From positions 62,001-126,000 of the forward strand of contig NZ_JACJUG010000001.1 in assembly GCF_014174515.1 (NCBI RefSeq): 64,000 nt of DNA, written 5' to 3'. The translations under genes were made by a program, and so were the position numbers. Below, one piece after another: positions 28,870 to 37,379 of this stretch. The notes beneath the pieces are model-generated. The model made no database searches. It worked only from the letters and a program-made list of their open reading frames with translations, and was not told the DNA's origin. Source of the DNA: Mitsuaria sp. WAJ17 (GTDB lineage: Bacteria; Pseudomonadota; Gammaproteobacteria; Burkholderiales; Burkholderiaceae_C). Position 1 is the first letter of the stretch. Every line of letters starts with the position of its first letter.

Positions 28870-29148
28870 GTAATACAGTTGGAGGCAATTGGCAAGGTGA
28901 GGAACGTCAGGGGAGCGCCGTGGGGGTCTTGGCCGGAGGGGGATGCAGGTGTCGCACGGTCTTCAACGGGCGGACGCATCGACGCCCCATCGACCCACCC
29001 CGCTCGCGGGCAAGCAAAGCCTCGACATGGCGTTGCTCAACAATTCAGAGACGAATGGCTATCGCCAAGCCCAATATCAGCATTCTTCCGATGGCCTGGC
29101 GTCTGCGATGCCACTTATCCTGGGCGGCCAGGCTGAAGGAGCCCGTCC
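28870..29148. other. Divergent intergenic region before the Fic-domain gene
   Basis: Between the GntR operator and the Fic-domain gene no gene is supported. The region is less GC-rich toward its right end. A ribosome site GAAGGAG lies just before the ATG at 29149. Promoter elements for the right-hand gene are not clear. Confidence 0.4.
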
Positions 29149-31137
29149 ATGCAGATCCGTGGCAGCGCAGAACCTGTCCAACGAAACCGGCCCGCATCTG
29201 CGGAGCACGACAGGCAGCCCGCGCTTGCCCCGGCCGGCGCGCCGGACGACTCGCGCGGCGCACTGCAGCTGGCCATCGACAGGTCCCCACGGATCGTTGC
29301 ACAGCGGCGCGCGCTGGAGGGCTTGTGCGGTCGCGTGAGCGCTCACGAGGCGATCCAGCTGCCATCGAGCACGGCAACGGCGGCGCAACGCAGCCACGCG
29401 GCCCAATCCAACGGCACCGTGCAGCGAGTTGTCATCGGAGATTACGACACCGACGAGGAAGAGGCCTTCAAGCTTGCACTGGAGGAGATGGGGCGCAAGG
29501 GGGACATCAGCAGACTGCGCCACTATCACGACGAATTGCGCAAGCTCATCGATGCTGTCGATTTCAGCGTTGTGGACTACCAGGACGCCAGACCTTTTCG
29601 ACTTCTCAGCGTCGCCAAGCTGGCGCTGGCGAAACTGGAGCCCCCCCTCGATGCCGCCCCGCCCAACCAGCAAATCTATCTGCTGCCGAAATCAGAGTGG
29701 TGGCGCTTGTTCATCGACGCGCGATACCACCAGGAGCGCAATCCGCTCAAGTTCGACTATCAGCAGTCTCCAGGCTTCTTCAGCGCGATGATGGCCGCGT
29801 TCGAAGAGGTCTTCGGCGCACCGCCGGTCAAGCCCGCACAGCGCAGCAGCTTTGCTGCCTTCATGGGGTCGATCGCGGAGGGATTCAGTTCGATCATTTC
29901 GGCCGGCCCGGAGGAAGTAACGCCCGAGCTGTATCAGCATTACCACGACCTCGTGCGCCGAAAGGTGCTCACACAGCCCGGGGGCTCACCGCGTTTCGCC
30001 ACGATCGACTTCGGCTGGAGCAATACGAGCACCACGTTCGGCGCCAACGGGGTTGGCGAACCGGAACCCGACACCGAAGCCCTTGCCGAATTGATCAACG
30101 AGGGCATTGCCTACGTTGAGAACCCCCATCTCTTCCCGGACGCCCTGCCACCGCGGCAGCCGGGGGCTTTTGTGGCCATCAAGATCATGTTCGATGACGA
30201 CACCGGAGCCCGGCTTTACGAGTGCGCCTGCAAGTACGACTCAAAGCAGGCGCCGGTCCTCGTCGAAAGAATATTGGCCACCTACTATGCCGAGGTCGGC
30301 AAGGCGAACAAGAAACCCAAGCTGGTGATGACCGCGATCGTTCGCCTGATCCGCAATCTCCATGTTGGCCACTTTTTCACCGATGCGAACGGGCGCATCA
30401 ACATCATGCTGCTCCTCAACAAGTTCCTCATGGAGAACAACCTGCCGCCGGTCATCCTGAGGGTCAATCCCGGTGTCTTCGGTGGCTTGCTCTCCATTCG
30501 GAAACTCGTCGATGCCGTTGAAGTGGGGATCGACAATTTCCGCAGGGCCGTCAAACACCTGCAATCGGGCGCCGTGGTGGGCAGTGCCTTTGATCTGGAC
30601 GATGTGGAGCAGACCGGTACTTCTGGCTTGATCTTGGGGCTGGGGGGCCTGGGGCCATCCACGAGCGGCACGGGCCGCGAGAAGGCGCCGAGCCTTGGCT
30701 TGGGGCCGGGACTGGGCAGTATGGAAGGATCTAGCCGCTCGACCGACAGACCGAGGACACCGATCGTCGATGTGTTCATCCCTTTCGGCACGCCTTTCGC
30801 GGTGAACGATCCGAGCATCCGCAGCCTCGGCGAATGCTTCTGGGACACCTTTCGCCAGCATGGATTGACCGAGGAAGAACTCGGCGACGCGGCGAAGCAG
30901 GCCGGCTTGACGGTCGATCAGCACGTCTTTCTCGACACGGCCGGGGCCTTCATCGATGCGATCAACGAGATCAAGGGGACGACCTACCGCCTGCGGGTCG
31001 ATCAATTCGACATCAAAACGGGCGATGGACTGAAACAAAGCGAACTCGGATCGGGGGGCGGCCCTCTCATCCCGATCGGTTTCGCTGTCGATCGGGACAC
31101 TGGACAGGGGCATTTCATCCCGCCCTATCGGAGATGA
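29149..31137 (+). CDS. Fic-domain protein with toxin-like N-terminus
   Basis: A 662-residue protein, not recognised as a named family. A Fic motif HFFTDANGR lies at residues 408-416, with the catalytic His and the phosphate-contacting N-G-R retained; the surrounding helix NIMLLLNKFLMENNLPPVIL also fits. The usual Pro after His is Phe and the first Gly is Ala. Fic enzymes transfer AMP or related groups to target hydroxyls. Residues 36-62 (IDRSPRIVAQRRALEGLCG) and the VQRVV at 91-95 resemble the lead of DUF4157-associated cargo toxins of contractile injection systems. Residues 487-535 are a Gly/Ser linker; a separate C-terminal domain (536-662) is unknown. No signal peptide, no adjacent immunity gene. 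GAAGGAG precedes the ATG. GC is lower than neighbours. Confidence 0.8.
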   Translation: MQIRGSAEPVQRNRPASAEHDRQPALAPAGAPDDSRGALQLAIDRSPRIVAQRRALEGLCGRVSAHEAIQLPSSTATAAQRSHAAQSNGTVQRVVIGDYDTDEEEAFKLALEEMGRKGDISRLRHYHDELRKLIDAVDFSVVDYQDARPFRLLSVAKLALAKLEPPLDAAPPNQQIYLLPKSEWWRLFIDARYHQERNPLKFDYQQSPGFFSAMMAAFEEVFGAPPVKPAQRSSFAAFMGSIAEGFSSIISAGPEEVTPELYQHYHDLVRRKVLTQPGGSPRFATIDFGWSNTSTTFGANGVGEPEPDTEALAELINEGIAYVENPHLFPDALPPRQPGAFVAIKIMFDDDTGARLYECACKYDSKQAPVLVERILATYYAEVGKANKKPKLVMTAIVRLIRNLHVGHFFTDANGRINIMLLLNKFLMENNLPPVILRVNPGVFGGLLSIRKLVDAVEVGIDNFRRAVKHLQSGAVVGSAFDLDDVEQTGTSGLILGLGGLGPSTSGTGREKAPSLGLGPGLGSMEGSSRSTDRPRTPIVDVFIPFGTPFAVNDPSIRSLGECFWDTFRQHGLTEEELGDAAKQAGLTVDQHVFLDTAGAFIDAINEIKGTTYRLRVDQFDIKTGDGLKQSELGSGGGPLIPIGFAVDRDTGQGHFIPPYRR

Positions 31138-31282
31138 CAAGGCGCAGCGCGACAGCTCAGCGATGAACCCACGAGATCCGTACAGGTTCAGAGATGAATG
31201 CGCACACCTGCCCCAAGCCCCTGAACGACCGGCAGGTCGAGTTCAGAGATCCGTGGTGTTCGACACCTGACCCGCTGAGGCC

Positions 31283-32878
31283 TCACCGGAGCCGGTGGGC
31301 GAAGACCAGGCTGTTCGGCGTGTCCGCCTTGAACGAGAACACCCGGCTGCCATGGGCCAGGAAGCTGCCATTGGCCGAAGACGCGACCTGCCCGGCCACC
31401 GCGGTGCTCAAGGCCGCCGAGGTGTGGGCAAACACGGCACTGCCGCCAAGCGTCGATACCCCGGGCAGCGTGCCGATCTGAAGGCCGGTGCTTGCGCCCT
31501 GGTCGGCGTCATAGGCCAGGAGCTTGGCATCGCCATAGCCCTGGAGACCGACGCCAGCGGCATAGACAAAGCGGGTGCGGTTCTCGCTGCGCGAGAAGTC
31601 GATGGTGCTGGCTTCCACCAGGGCCAGAGGGAGGGCGTTGGCGGCCGTCGCACGCACGACACCCGCCTCGTCCAGCATATCGATGCGGGTGTCCGGATTC
31701 GTTCCCGAACCGCTGACCCTCAGGAGCAGATGGACCTGCCCCGCCGAAGCCAGGACCAGGCTCATGCGGTCCGGCCCCGTGGCCTCCATCTGCTGCAGGG
31801 CATGGGGGCTGGCCTTGGCGATCGAGTAGAGCTTGTTGCCGGCCGGCTGCTGAACGGTCAGGTACAGCTGGCCCTGCCCCATCGCCGCATTCTGGATCTG
31901 GCCCGCGCCGGTGGCGATGCGCGTGGCCAGGGGCTGCGACTTGCTGATCCGCAGCACCGTCCAGTTTGAACCGGTCACCGCACCGACGTTGCGATAGAGG
32001 TAGTAGGCCGTGGCGTCATGGCCCAGGGCCTGCCAGTTCGCACCCGAGGCCGCCTGGCCCAGCTCCACGTAGCTGCGGCGAACCACGTCCAGCGCGACCA
32101 GTTGGATGTCCTGGTCTGATGTGCCCAGTTCCACGATCGCCAGGCCCGGCGAGCTCGTGATCATGCGGCGGAATCGGGGGCCCTGGGTCGGCACCATAAC
32201 GTAGAGGGTGTCCGCGGTGCTGACGCCCACCGGCTGGACCTGATAGGCCGGCGCGTAGGTCTTCGGGTCCCGCACCGCATTGCCTACGATGCCGCTGACC
32301 TCCTGCGCGACGTTGGTGGCCGCGTCGTAGGCATAGGCCTGGCGCACGTCGTCAGCCGTGCCACAGGTGTTGTCCGGCCCCTTGGAAATGACCCCGATGC
32401 GCGTCGCCGCCGGGTTCGCAAAGTCGTTGGCGTCTGCTTCATGCATGAAACGACAGGCCGTCATGGACAGCCCAGTGTTGCTGCGCCAGAAGCTGCTCGG
32501 CTTCTCTCCGTTCGCGGTCAGCGGCAGGGCCCGGACGGTCTCCCTCGAGATGTACAGCAGCGTGTGCGGTGCGATCCCCTCCACGCGGCCGCCGGCAGGG
32601 TTGATCACGCCGGCATAGAGGGTCAGGGTGTCGGTGACAGGCATGCTGCCGTCCTCGATCACATATTCCACGCTGGGATCGCTTGGATGCACGAGCGACA
32701 GGCCTTGCCTCGGCTCGGCCGTGGAGCCCATCACCTTGAGGACCGGCGCATAGACGCCGCTCGTCGGGTACGGCAGCGCTGAAGAGGCATTCCCCGTGTC
32801 CGCCGCGCCACCCCCGCCACAAGCCGTCAATGCCAGCGCCAAGCTGGCACACAGGCCTCGAAAACCTGCCTTCGCCAT
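31283..32878 (-). CDS. Putative lipoprotein, beta-propeller-like, unknown function
   Basis: A 531-residue protein with a lipoprotein signal (lipobox LALTAC at about residues 15-20, followed by GGGGAAD). The body is rich in short beta-strand-like stretches and aromatic residues and contains no motif I recognise. A paired-Cys region (TACRFMHEADANDFANP, then DNTCGTADDVRQAY) resembles a loop in sugar- or Ca-binding propellers but this is weak. It converges with the Fic-domain gene. It is similar in architecture, not clearly in sequence, to the lipoprotein at 16107. Confidence 0.7.
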   Translation of the reverse strand: MAKAGFRGLCASLALALTACGGGGAADTGNASSALPYPTSGVYAPVLKVMGSTAEPRQGLSLVHPSDPSVEYVIEDGSMPVTDTLTLYAGVINPAGGRVEGIAPHTLLYISRETVRALPLTANGEKPSSFWRSNTGLSMTACRFMHEADANDFANPAATRIGVISKGPDNTCGTADDVRQAYAYDAATNVAQEVSGIVGNAVRDPKTYAPAYQVQPVGVSTADTLYVMVPTQGPRFRRMITSSPGLAIVELGTSDQDIQLVALDVVRRSYVELGQAASGANWQALGHDATAYYLYRNVGAVTGSNWTVLRISKSQPLATRIATGAGQIQNAAMGQGQLYLTVQQPAGNKLYSIAKASPHALQQMEATGPDRMSLVLASAGQVHLLLRVSGSGTNPDTRIDMLDEAGVVRATAANALPLALVEASTIDFSRSENRTRFVYAAGVGLQGYGDAKLLAYDADQGASTGLQIGTLPGVSTLGGSAVFAHTSAALSTAVAGQVASSANGSFLAHGSRVFSFKADTPNSLVFAHRLR

Positions 32879-33407
32879 CCCTCTCTCCCTTCGACTATTT
32901 TCGGAAAACTCGGAAAGCGGGGATTATCGATCGGCGCCACCCCGACAGGCCTGCGGGCTCGACGCGCAGGACCGATCGGCCCACTGAAGGGCGTGGCTTG
33001 AAAACGCCTTCAAGGCGAGCGGCCACGAGACCTCAGGAGAAGCCGCATGGCGACACCAGGTTCGACACCGCAGCGACGGCGGGCCTGATCCGGTGGCCAG
33101 CCGCCGGCGCGCCGCCAGGCCTCAAGGGCCACCGGCCAGTCGCGCCAGGCCGTGGCCGCGATGCCCGTGTTCCAGTGCGCGGCCTGGTCTCGCCGAGACG
33201 GTCAGCGCCCATCCTGACTTCACCACCGCATCAAAGCCCCGAGCCGTGCGGATGGCGACTTCCCTCGCACAGGCTTCACTAATCTGTTATTGAGCAGGCC
33301 CTAGAGTGCGCAGCGGCACACGCCTACATCCAGGGTGCGTGCCCATCAACTCCCCACAAGGGATCTTTTCGCAATCACGAAGGAATTGGCTTCACCGCCA
33401 TTGAGTC
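32879..33407. other. Intergenic region between lipoprotein and kelch-type genes
   Basis: About 530 bases, divergent promoters expected. Open frames across it have poor codon character and no recognisable product. The last 120 bases before the kelch-type ATG are less GC-rich and probably hold its promoter (for example near CTAATCTGTTATTGAG, 33280-33295). Confidence 0.5.
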
Positions 33408-34556
33408 ATGAAGAATCAATCAAAAGCTGTTCGACTGGGATTCGTGCTGAGCCTGCTGGCCGGCGCCATGCTGGGCTCGACCGCATCTGTGGCCGCCACC
33501 CCGGCTGAGCAGGCCGCTGTTGGCAGCAGTACAGCCAGCATGGCCGCCCCCATCCGGCTGAACATCGCCCGCAGCCAGGGTCATACCGTGACCGCGCTGA
33601 ACGATGGGCGTCTGCTGGTGTTGGGCGGCAGGAGCGGCAGCCTCGCGACCGTGGCGGCCGAGCTCATCGACCCCGTCACCGGCCGGGTCGAGCAGCTGAG
33701 CAGCATGGTCCAGGCGCGCGAGGGCCACACGGCCACGCTGCTGGCCGACGGCCGCGTGCTGGTGACCGGCGGGAACCTGGGCGACGGCCGCGTGCTGGCG
33801 CTGAACTCGGCCGAGCTCTTCGATCCCCGGACCAAGACCTTCCAGCTGGTGGCGACGCCGATGACGCTGGAGCGCTCCAGCCACACGGCCACGCTGCTGA
33901 AGAACGGCAAGGTGCTGATCACTGGCGGCCAGGGCGCGCGGCAAGGCATGGTCTCCTTCTCTGCCGAGGTTTTCGACCCCAACACCGGCAAGTTCGAGAG
34001 CCTGGCGCCGCAGCGCCTGGTCGCACCGCGCACGTATCACGCCGCCACGTTGCTGGACTCCGGACAGGTCCTGATCGTCGGCGGCACCGATTGGCAGACG
34101 GCACGCGCCCCCAACTCGGCCGAACTGTACGACCCGGTGGCGAACACCTTCACGCAGCTGGAGTCCCCGCTGAACTACAAGAACGAGACGCCGCAGGCCC
34201 TCAAGCTGAGCTCCCGCCGCGTGCTGGTCCTCAGCAACCAGGGCGCTGATCTCTTCGACCCCGTCACCAGGACCTTCAAGGCGCTTCCCGGCCCCCTGAA
34301 GGCTCGTGACTACGAGGCCTCCACGGCCCTTTACGACGGCGGTGCCCTGGTGCTGGGCGGCCTCAGTGCGGACACCGTCATCCCCTCCATCGAGCGCTAC
34401 GACCCCGTCCGCGGCACCTTCCGGACCGTGGCGACTCTGCGCAAGGCGCGCGCCTGGGGCGTGGCCACGCTGGCCAACACCGGCGCGGTGTTCCTTGTCG
34501 GCGGTGTTGACAACAGCGGTGCCGGCATTGCGGACGTGACCGTCTACTGGCCTTGA
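33408..34556 (+). CDS. Secreted kelch-repeat beta-propeller protein
   Basis: A 382-residue protein with a Sec signal (VRLGFVLSLLAGAMLGSTASVAA). It contains about six kelch-like repeats with the pattern (R/E)xxHTATLLxxGxVLxxGG, for example REGHTATLLADGRVLVTGG and RTYHAATLLDSGQVLIVGG, each followed by SAELFDP-type motifs. Such exported kelch propellers bind carbohydrate or protein partners; no catalytic residues are visible. No function can be given. Confidence 0.88.
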   Translation: MKNQSKAVRLGFVLSLLAGAMLGSTASVAATPAEQAAVGSSTASMAAPIRLNIARSQGHTVTALNDGRLLVLGGRSGSLATVAAELIDPVTGRVEQLSSMVQAREGHTATLLADGRVLVTGGNLGDGRVLALNSAELFDPRTKTFQLVATPMTLERSSHTATLLKNGKVLITGGQGARQGMVSFSAEVFDPNTGKFESLAPQRLVAPRTYHAATLLDSGQVLIVGGTDWQTARAPNSAELYDPVANTFTQLESPLNYKNETPQALKLSSRRVLVLSNQGADLFDPVTRTFKALPGPLKARDYEASTALYDGGALVLGGLSADTVIPSIERYDPVRGTFRTVATLRKARAWGVATLANTGAVFLVGGVDNSGAGIADVTVYWP

Positions 34557-34582
34557 GGCCCCTGCGTCGCCGCGCCCGCTGA

Positions 34583-34609
34583 GGCGGCGGCACCGCCCCG
34601 GCCGCCGCC
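34583..34609. terminator. Strong hairpin between convergent genes
   Basis: GGCGGCGG (34583-34590) and CCGCCGCC (34602-34609) form an 8-bp G/C stem with an 11-base loop between the kelch-type stop and the next gene on the minus strand. No T-run is present, so termination is only likely. Confidence 0.4.
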
Positions 34610-34626
34610 CACGGTGCGCCGGGGCC

Positions 34627-35061
34627 CTAACCCGGGAGAAGCCAGCACACAAGCAGCACGCCCAGGGCCCCGGCGGCCCACAGGAGCTGCGTCCTGCGAC
34701 GCGCGCGCTGCAGCTGGGCCCGATGGCGCTGGTGCTGCGCCCGATGGCTGCGCGTCCGTGCTTCCCAATCCTGCGGGGAGCTGTAGCGCTTGAGCTTCTC
34801 GCTGTACACCCCCGCCCCGAGCACCTCGGCCAGCTCGAACATCACCACGACCAGCTCTCGCGAGGGGTTCTGCGTGTGAACGAGCCCGTGCGGGTCGAGC
34901 GAGAGGCGCTGGGCGCTGTCGGAGGCCAGCGCAAAGCAGGCCGCCTCCGGCTTGCCCAGGGGCACCAGCTCCGGCCGGCCACGGGCCGCGGCCAGCCACT
35001 GCTCACGGTCCACCGCGCTGTCCTTGAAGCCGGCATGGGCGATGTAGACATGGAAGCTCAT
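34627..35061 (-). CDS. Hypothetical protein with C-terminal membrane anchor
   Basis: A 144-residue protein. The first 90 residues look like a soluble domain (MSFHVYIAHAGFKDSAVDREQWLAAA; ELVVVMFELAEVLGAGVYSEKL), then a basic Gln/Arg-rich helix (residues 100-122) and a C-terminal membrane segment (LLWAAGALGVLLVCWLLPG). Its ATG overlaps the methyltransferase stop (ATGA). Tail-anchored by layout; function unknown. Confidence 0.75.
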   Translation of the reverse strand: MSFHVYIAHAGFKDSAVDREQWLAAARGRPELVPLGKPEAACFALASDSAQRLSLDPHGLVHTQNPSRELVVVMFELAEVLGAGVYSEKLKRYSSPQDWEARTRSHRAQHQRHRAQLQRARRRTQLLWAAGALGVLLVCWLLPG

Positions 35062-35696
35062 GGCTTGCGGGCGATGCAGTACCAGTCCGCCGTCTGCACC
35101 GACGCATTCGCCGGGCAGGGCAGCAGGGCCTGCGACTGCCGCTGCAGTCCGGCCTCGGTCAGCCAGGCGCCCACGCTGCCCGGCCCCTCCATCGCATGGA
35201 AGAACACCTGCACTACATCACCCCGGCTGCTGCGCTGCGGGCCGGAGTCCTCGAGGCGACCGCCCTGGGTGCTGAGGTAGAGCAGGCCGCCCGCCGCCAG
35301 GCGCTGCGCGGCCTGGTTGATGAAGGCCTGCGCGTCGGCCCGACCCAGGTAGGGCAGGCCGAAGGCGCAGACGATGGCGTCCCACGAGGCCGCTTCCCCC
35401 GGCAGCTGGCGGCAGTCCCCCACCTCGAAGCGTGCGCCTGGCACGGCCGTGCGGGCAAGTTCGACCATGCGTGGGGCGAGGTCCACGCCCAGCAGCTGCA
35501 GGTCCGGCCGCCAACCCAGCAGGCGGCGGGCCACGGTGCCGGGACCGCAGGCGGCATCGAGCACGCGCGCGTGCGGCGGCAGCGTGCGGGCCAGCAGGGC
35601 ATAGCTCTCGTCGTAGAGATCGAGGTCCATGTACTTGCTCTGGTAATGCTCCGCCCACTGATTGAAGACTTGGGCGGACTGGGCACTGGGGTCCAT
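35058..35696 (-). CDS. SAM-dependent methyltransferase (class I)
   Basis: A 212-residue enzyme with the glycine-rich SAM motif VLDAACGPGTVARRLL (about residues 43-58), the acidic ribose-contact motif LLGVDLAPRMVELAR and motif II/III regions DAIVCAFGLPYLGR and GGLLYLST. The substrate cannot be assigned; biotin- or ubiquinone-type and detoxification methyltransferases share this fold. The ATG at 35696 gives the usual family length; a longer frame upstream is not supported. Confidence 0.92.
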   Translation of the reverse strand: MDPSAQSAQVFNQWAEHYQSKYMDLDLYDESYALLARTLPPHARVLDAACGPGTVARRLLGWRPDLQLLGVDLAPRMVELARTAVPGARFEVGDCRQLPGEAASWDAIVCAFGLPYLGRADAQAFINQAAQRLAAGGLLYLSTQGGRLEDSGPQRSSRGDVVQVFFHAMEGPGSVGAWLTEAGLQRQSQALLPCPANASVQTADWYCIARKP

Positions 35697-35815
35697 GTTG
35701 CAGCCTGGAAGCAAGAGTCGAGGACTCTGCAGCTTAGCGGGCTGCAGGCCCGCAGTCCGACTGCCCGCTCGCGGTGGTGCCAGAATGCGCCCATGTCTGC
35801 TGAAAGGACGCCCTG

Positions 35816-36235
35816 ATGACTGCCCTGCCTTCACGACTGACCCGCCCCCTTGCCCTCATGGCCACCCTGGCCCTGGCGACCGCCCCTGCCCTGGCCGCAC
35901 CCACCGAAGAAACGCTGCGTCTCAAGTTCCAGGCCTCCGGCAGCGATGCCGCGGGCAGCCTGCAGGTCCAGTTCATCGGCTACCGTGACCAGCGCTGCCC
36001 AGTCAATGTGCAGTGCATCAGCGCCGGCACGGCCCAGGCCCTGTTCTGGGTGCAGCCCGCCGAGGGTGCCGGGCAAGTCCTGACCCTGCACGCGCCCGCC
36101 GCCGAGCCGGCCCGGGCGGGTGGCTACAGCTTGCAGCTCAAGAGCCTGGAGCCCCGCCCCAACACCCGCAAGCCCCCCAATCCGGCAGACTACGAAGCCG
36201 TGCTGACGCTGCAGAAGCTCACCGGCAAGCCTTGA
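35816..36235 (+). CDS. Small exported protein preceding the molybdate locus
   Basis: A 139-residue protein with a Sec signal (LALMATLALATAPALAA). The mature part has two Cys (RCPVNVQC) likely to form a disulfide, and no recognised domain. AAAGGA precedes the ATG. The stop is 1 base before the ModE-like start, so it is probably in the same operon. It is far too short for a ModA-type binding protein. Confidence 0.75.
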   Translation: MTALPSRLTRPLALMATLALATAPALAAPTEETLRLKFQASGSDAAGSLQVQFIGYRDQRCPVNVQCISAGTAQALFWVQPAEGAGQVLTLHAPAAEPARAGGYSLQLKSLEPRPNTRKPPNPADYEAVLTLQKLTGKP

Positions 36236-36236
36236 G

Positions 36237-36587
36237 ATGAGCGCCAAGCCCCAGCTGCGACTGCGCATGCGGGTGATGGTGGATGACACCATCGCCGTCG
36301 GCCCCGGCAAGATCGCCCTGCTGCAGGCCCTGGACGAGACCCGCTCCATCACCGCCGCGGCCAGGGCCCTGGGCATGTCCTACCGGCGGGCATGGACCCT
36401 CATCGACGAGCTCAACCGCGCGCTGAAGGAACCGGCGGTGATCAGCGCGGCCGGCGGATCACAGGGGGGCGGCAGCGAGCTGAGCCCGAGCGGCCGGCAG
36501 CTGCTGGAGCTCTACCGCGGCATCGAGGCCCAGGCCCTGGCCGCCTGCAAGCCGGACATCCAACGCCTGCTGAAGCTGCTGGCCTGA
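36237..36587 (+). CDS. ModE-like DNA-binding protein, HTH domain only
   Basis: A 116-residue protein equal to the N-terminal winged helix of ModE (IALLQALDETRSITAAARALGMSYRRAWTLIDELN) with the usual wing SPSGRQLLELYRGIE. The C-terminal molybdate-binding Mop domains of full ModE are missing, as in the short ModE-type proteins of many proteobacteria. How it senses molybdate is unclear; it may act by itself or respond through another protein. It lies directly upstream of modB. Confidence 0.9.
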   Translation: MSAKPQLRLRMRVMVDDTIAVGPGKIALLQALDETRSITAAARALGMSYRRAWTLIDELNRALKEPAVISAAGGSQGGGSELSPSGRQLLELYRGIEAQALAACKPDIQRLLKLLA

Positions 36588-36602
36588 TCCTTCTCAGCAT
36601 CG

Positions 36603-36630
36603 ATCGTTATGCTGGAGGGTATATTGCGTA
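36603..36630. promoter_or_regulatory. Possible ModE-type operator before modB
   Basis: The segment with CGTTATG (36605-36611) and TATATTGCG (36620-36628) is AT-rich in a GC-rich setting and resembles ModE sites (CGNTATA, spacer, TATANCG) imperfectly. It sits 80-105 bases before the modB ATG. Confidence 0.35.
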
Positions 36631-36707
36631 CCATCCTCCAGCCCCGAGCCTTGCCCGCCCTGTGCGCCCCATGACCGCCCTCCCAAACGGCCCGCTGCCG
36701 CGCCCGC

Positions 36708-37379
36708 ATGCCTGACGCCCTGATCGCGCTGGGCCTGTCGCTGAAGGTGGCGCTGTGGGCCAGCGGCCTGGACCTGCTGCTGGGCACGGCCCTGGGCTAT
36801 GCCCTGGCCCGCTGGCGCTTTCCAGGGCGCGAGCTGCTGGACGCCATCCTCACCCTGCCCCTGGTCCTGCCGCCCACCGTGCTGGGCTACTACCTGCTGG
36901 TGCTGGTAGGCCGCAAGGGCTGGCTGGGCGCCTGGCTGTTCGACACCTTCGGCATCCGCCTGATCTTCACCTGGCAGGGCGCCACCATCGCCGCGGCCCT
37001 GGTGGCCTTCCCGCTGGTGCTCAAAGCCGCCCGCAGCGCCTTCGAGCAGGTCGATCCGCAGCTGGAGCAGGCCGGCCGGGTGCTGGGCCTCAGCGAATGG
37101 GCGGTCTTCTGCCGCGTGAGCCTGCCCCTGGCCTGGCGCGGCATCCTGGCCGGCCTGCTGCTAGCCTTTGCCCGCGCCCTGGGCGAGTTCGGCGCCACGC
37201 TGATGGTGGCCGGCAGCATCCCGGGGCAGACGCAGACCCTCTCCATCGCCATCTACGAGGCCGTGCAGGCCGGGCAGGACGAGACGGCCCAGCTGCTGGT
37301 CTGGATCACCTCGCTGAGCTGCGTGGCCGTGCTGGTGGCCGCCAGCCGCCTGGCACCGCCAAGCAGGGAGCGGGCATGA
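36708..37379 (+). CDS. modB: Molybdate ABC transporter permease ModB
   Basis: A 223-residue permease with five to six membrane segments and the EAA-type loop EFGATLMVAGSIPGQTQTLS, typical of ModB, plus the early ILTLPLVLPPTVLGYYLL. The ATG at 36708 follows the ModE-like gene by 120 bases. Its stop overlaps the modC start. No modA is adjacent. Confidence 0.93.
   Translation: MPDALIALGLSLKVALWASGLDLLLGTALGYALARWRFPGRELLDAILTLPLVLPPTVLGYYLLVLVGRKGWLGAWLFDTFGIRLIFTWQGATIAAALVAFPLVLKAARSAFEQVDPQLEQAGRVLGLSEWAVFCRVSLPLAWRGILAGLLLAFARALGEFGATLMVAGSIPGQTQTLSIAIYEAVQAGQDETAQLLVWITSLSCVAVLVAASRLAPPSRERA

Noticed and set aside
28836..30119. Alternative frames overlapping the Fic-domain gene start
   Set aside because: Codon character and ribosome site favour the frame starting at 29149; the others show no domain.
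32830..33282. 150-residue open frame in the intergenic region
   Set aside because: Composition is Arg/Pro-rich and random-looking, and no ribosome site precedes it.
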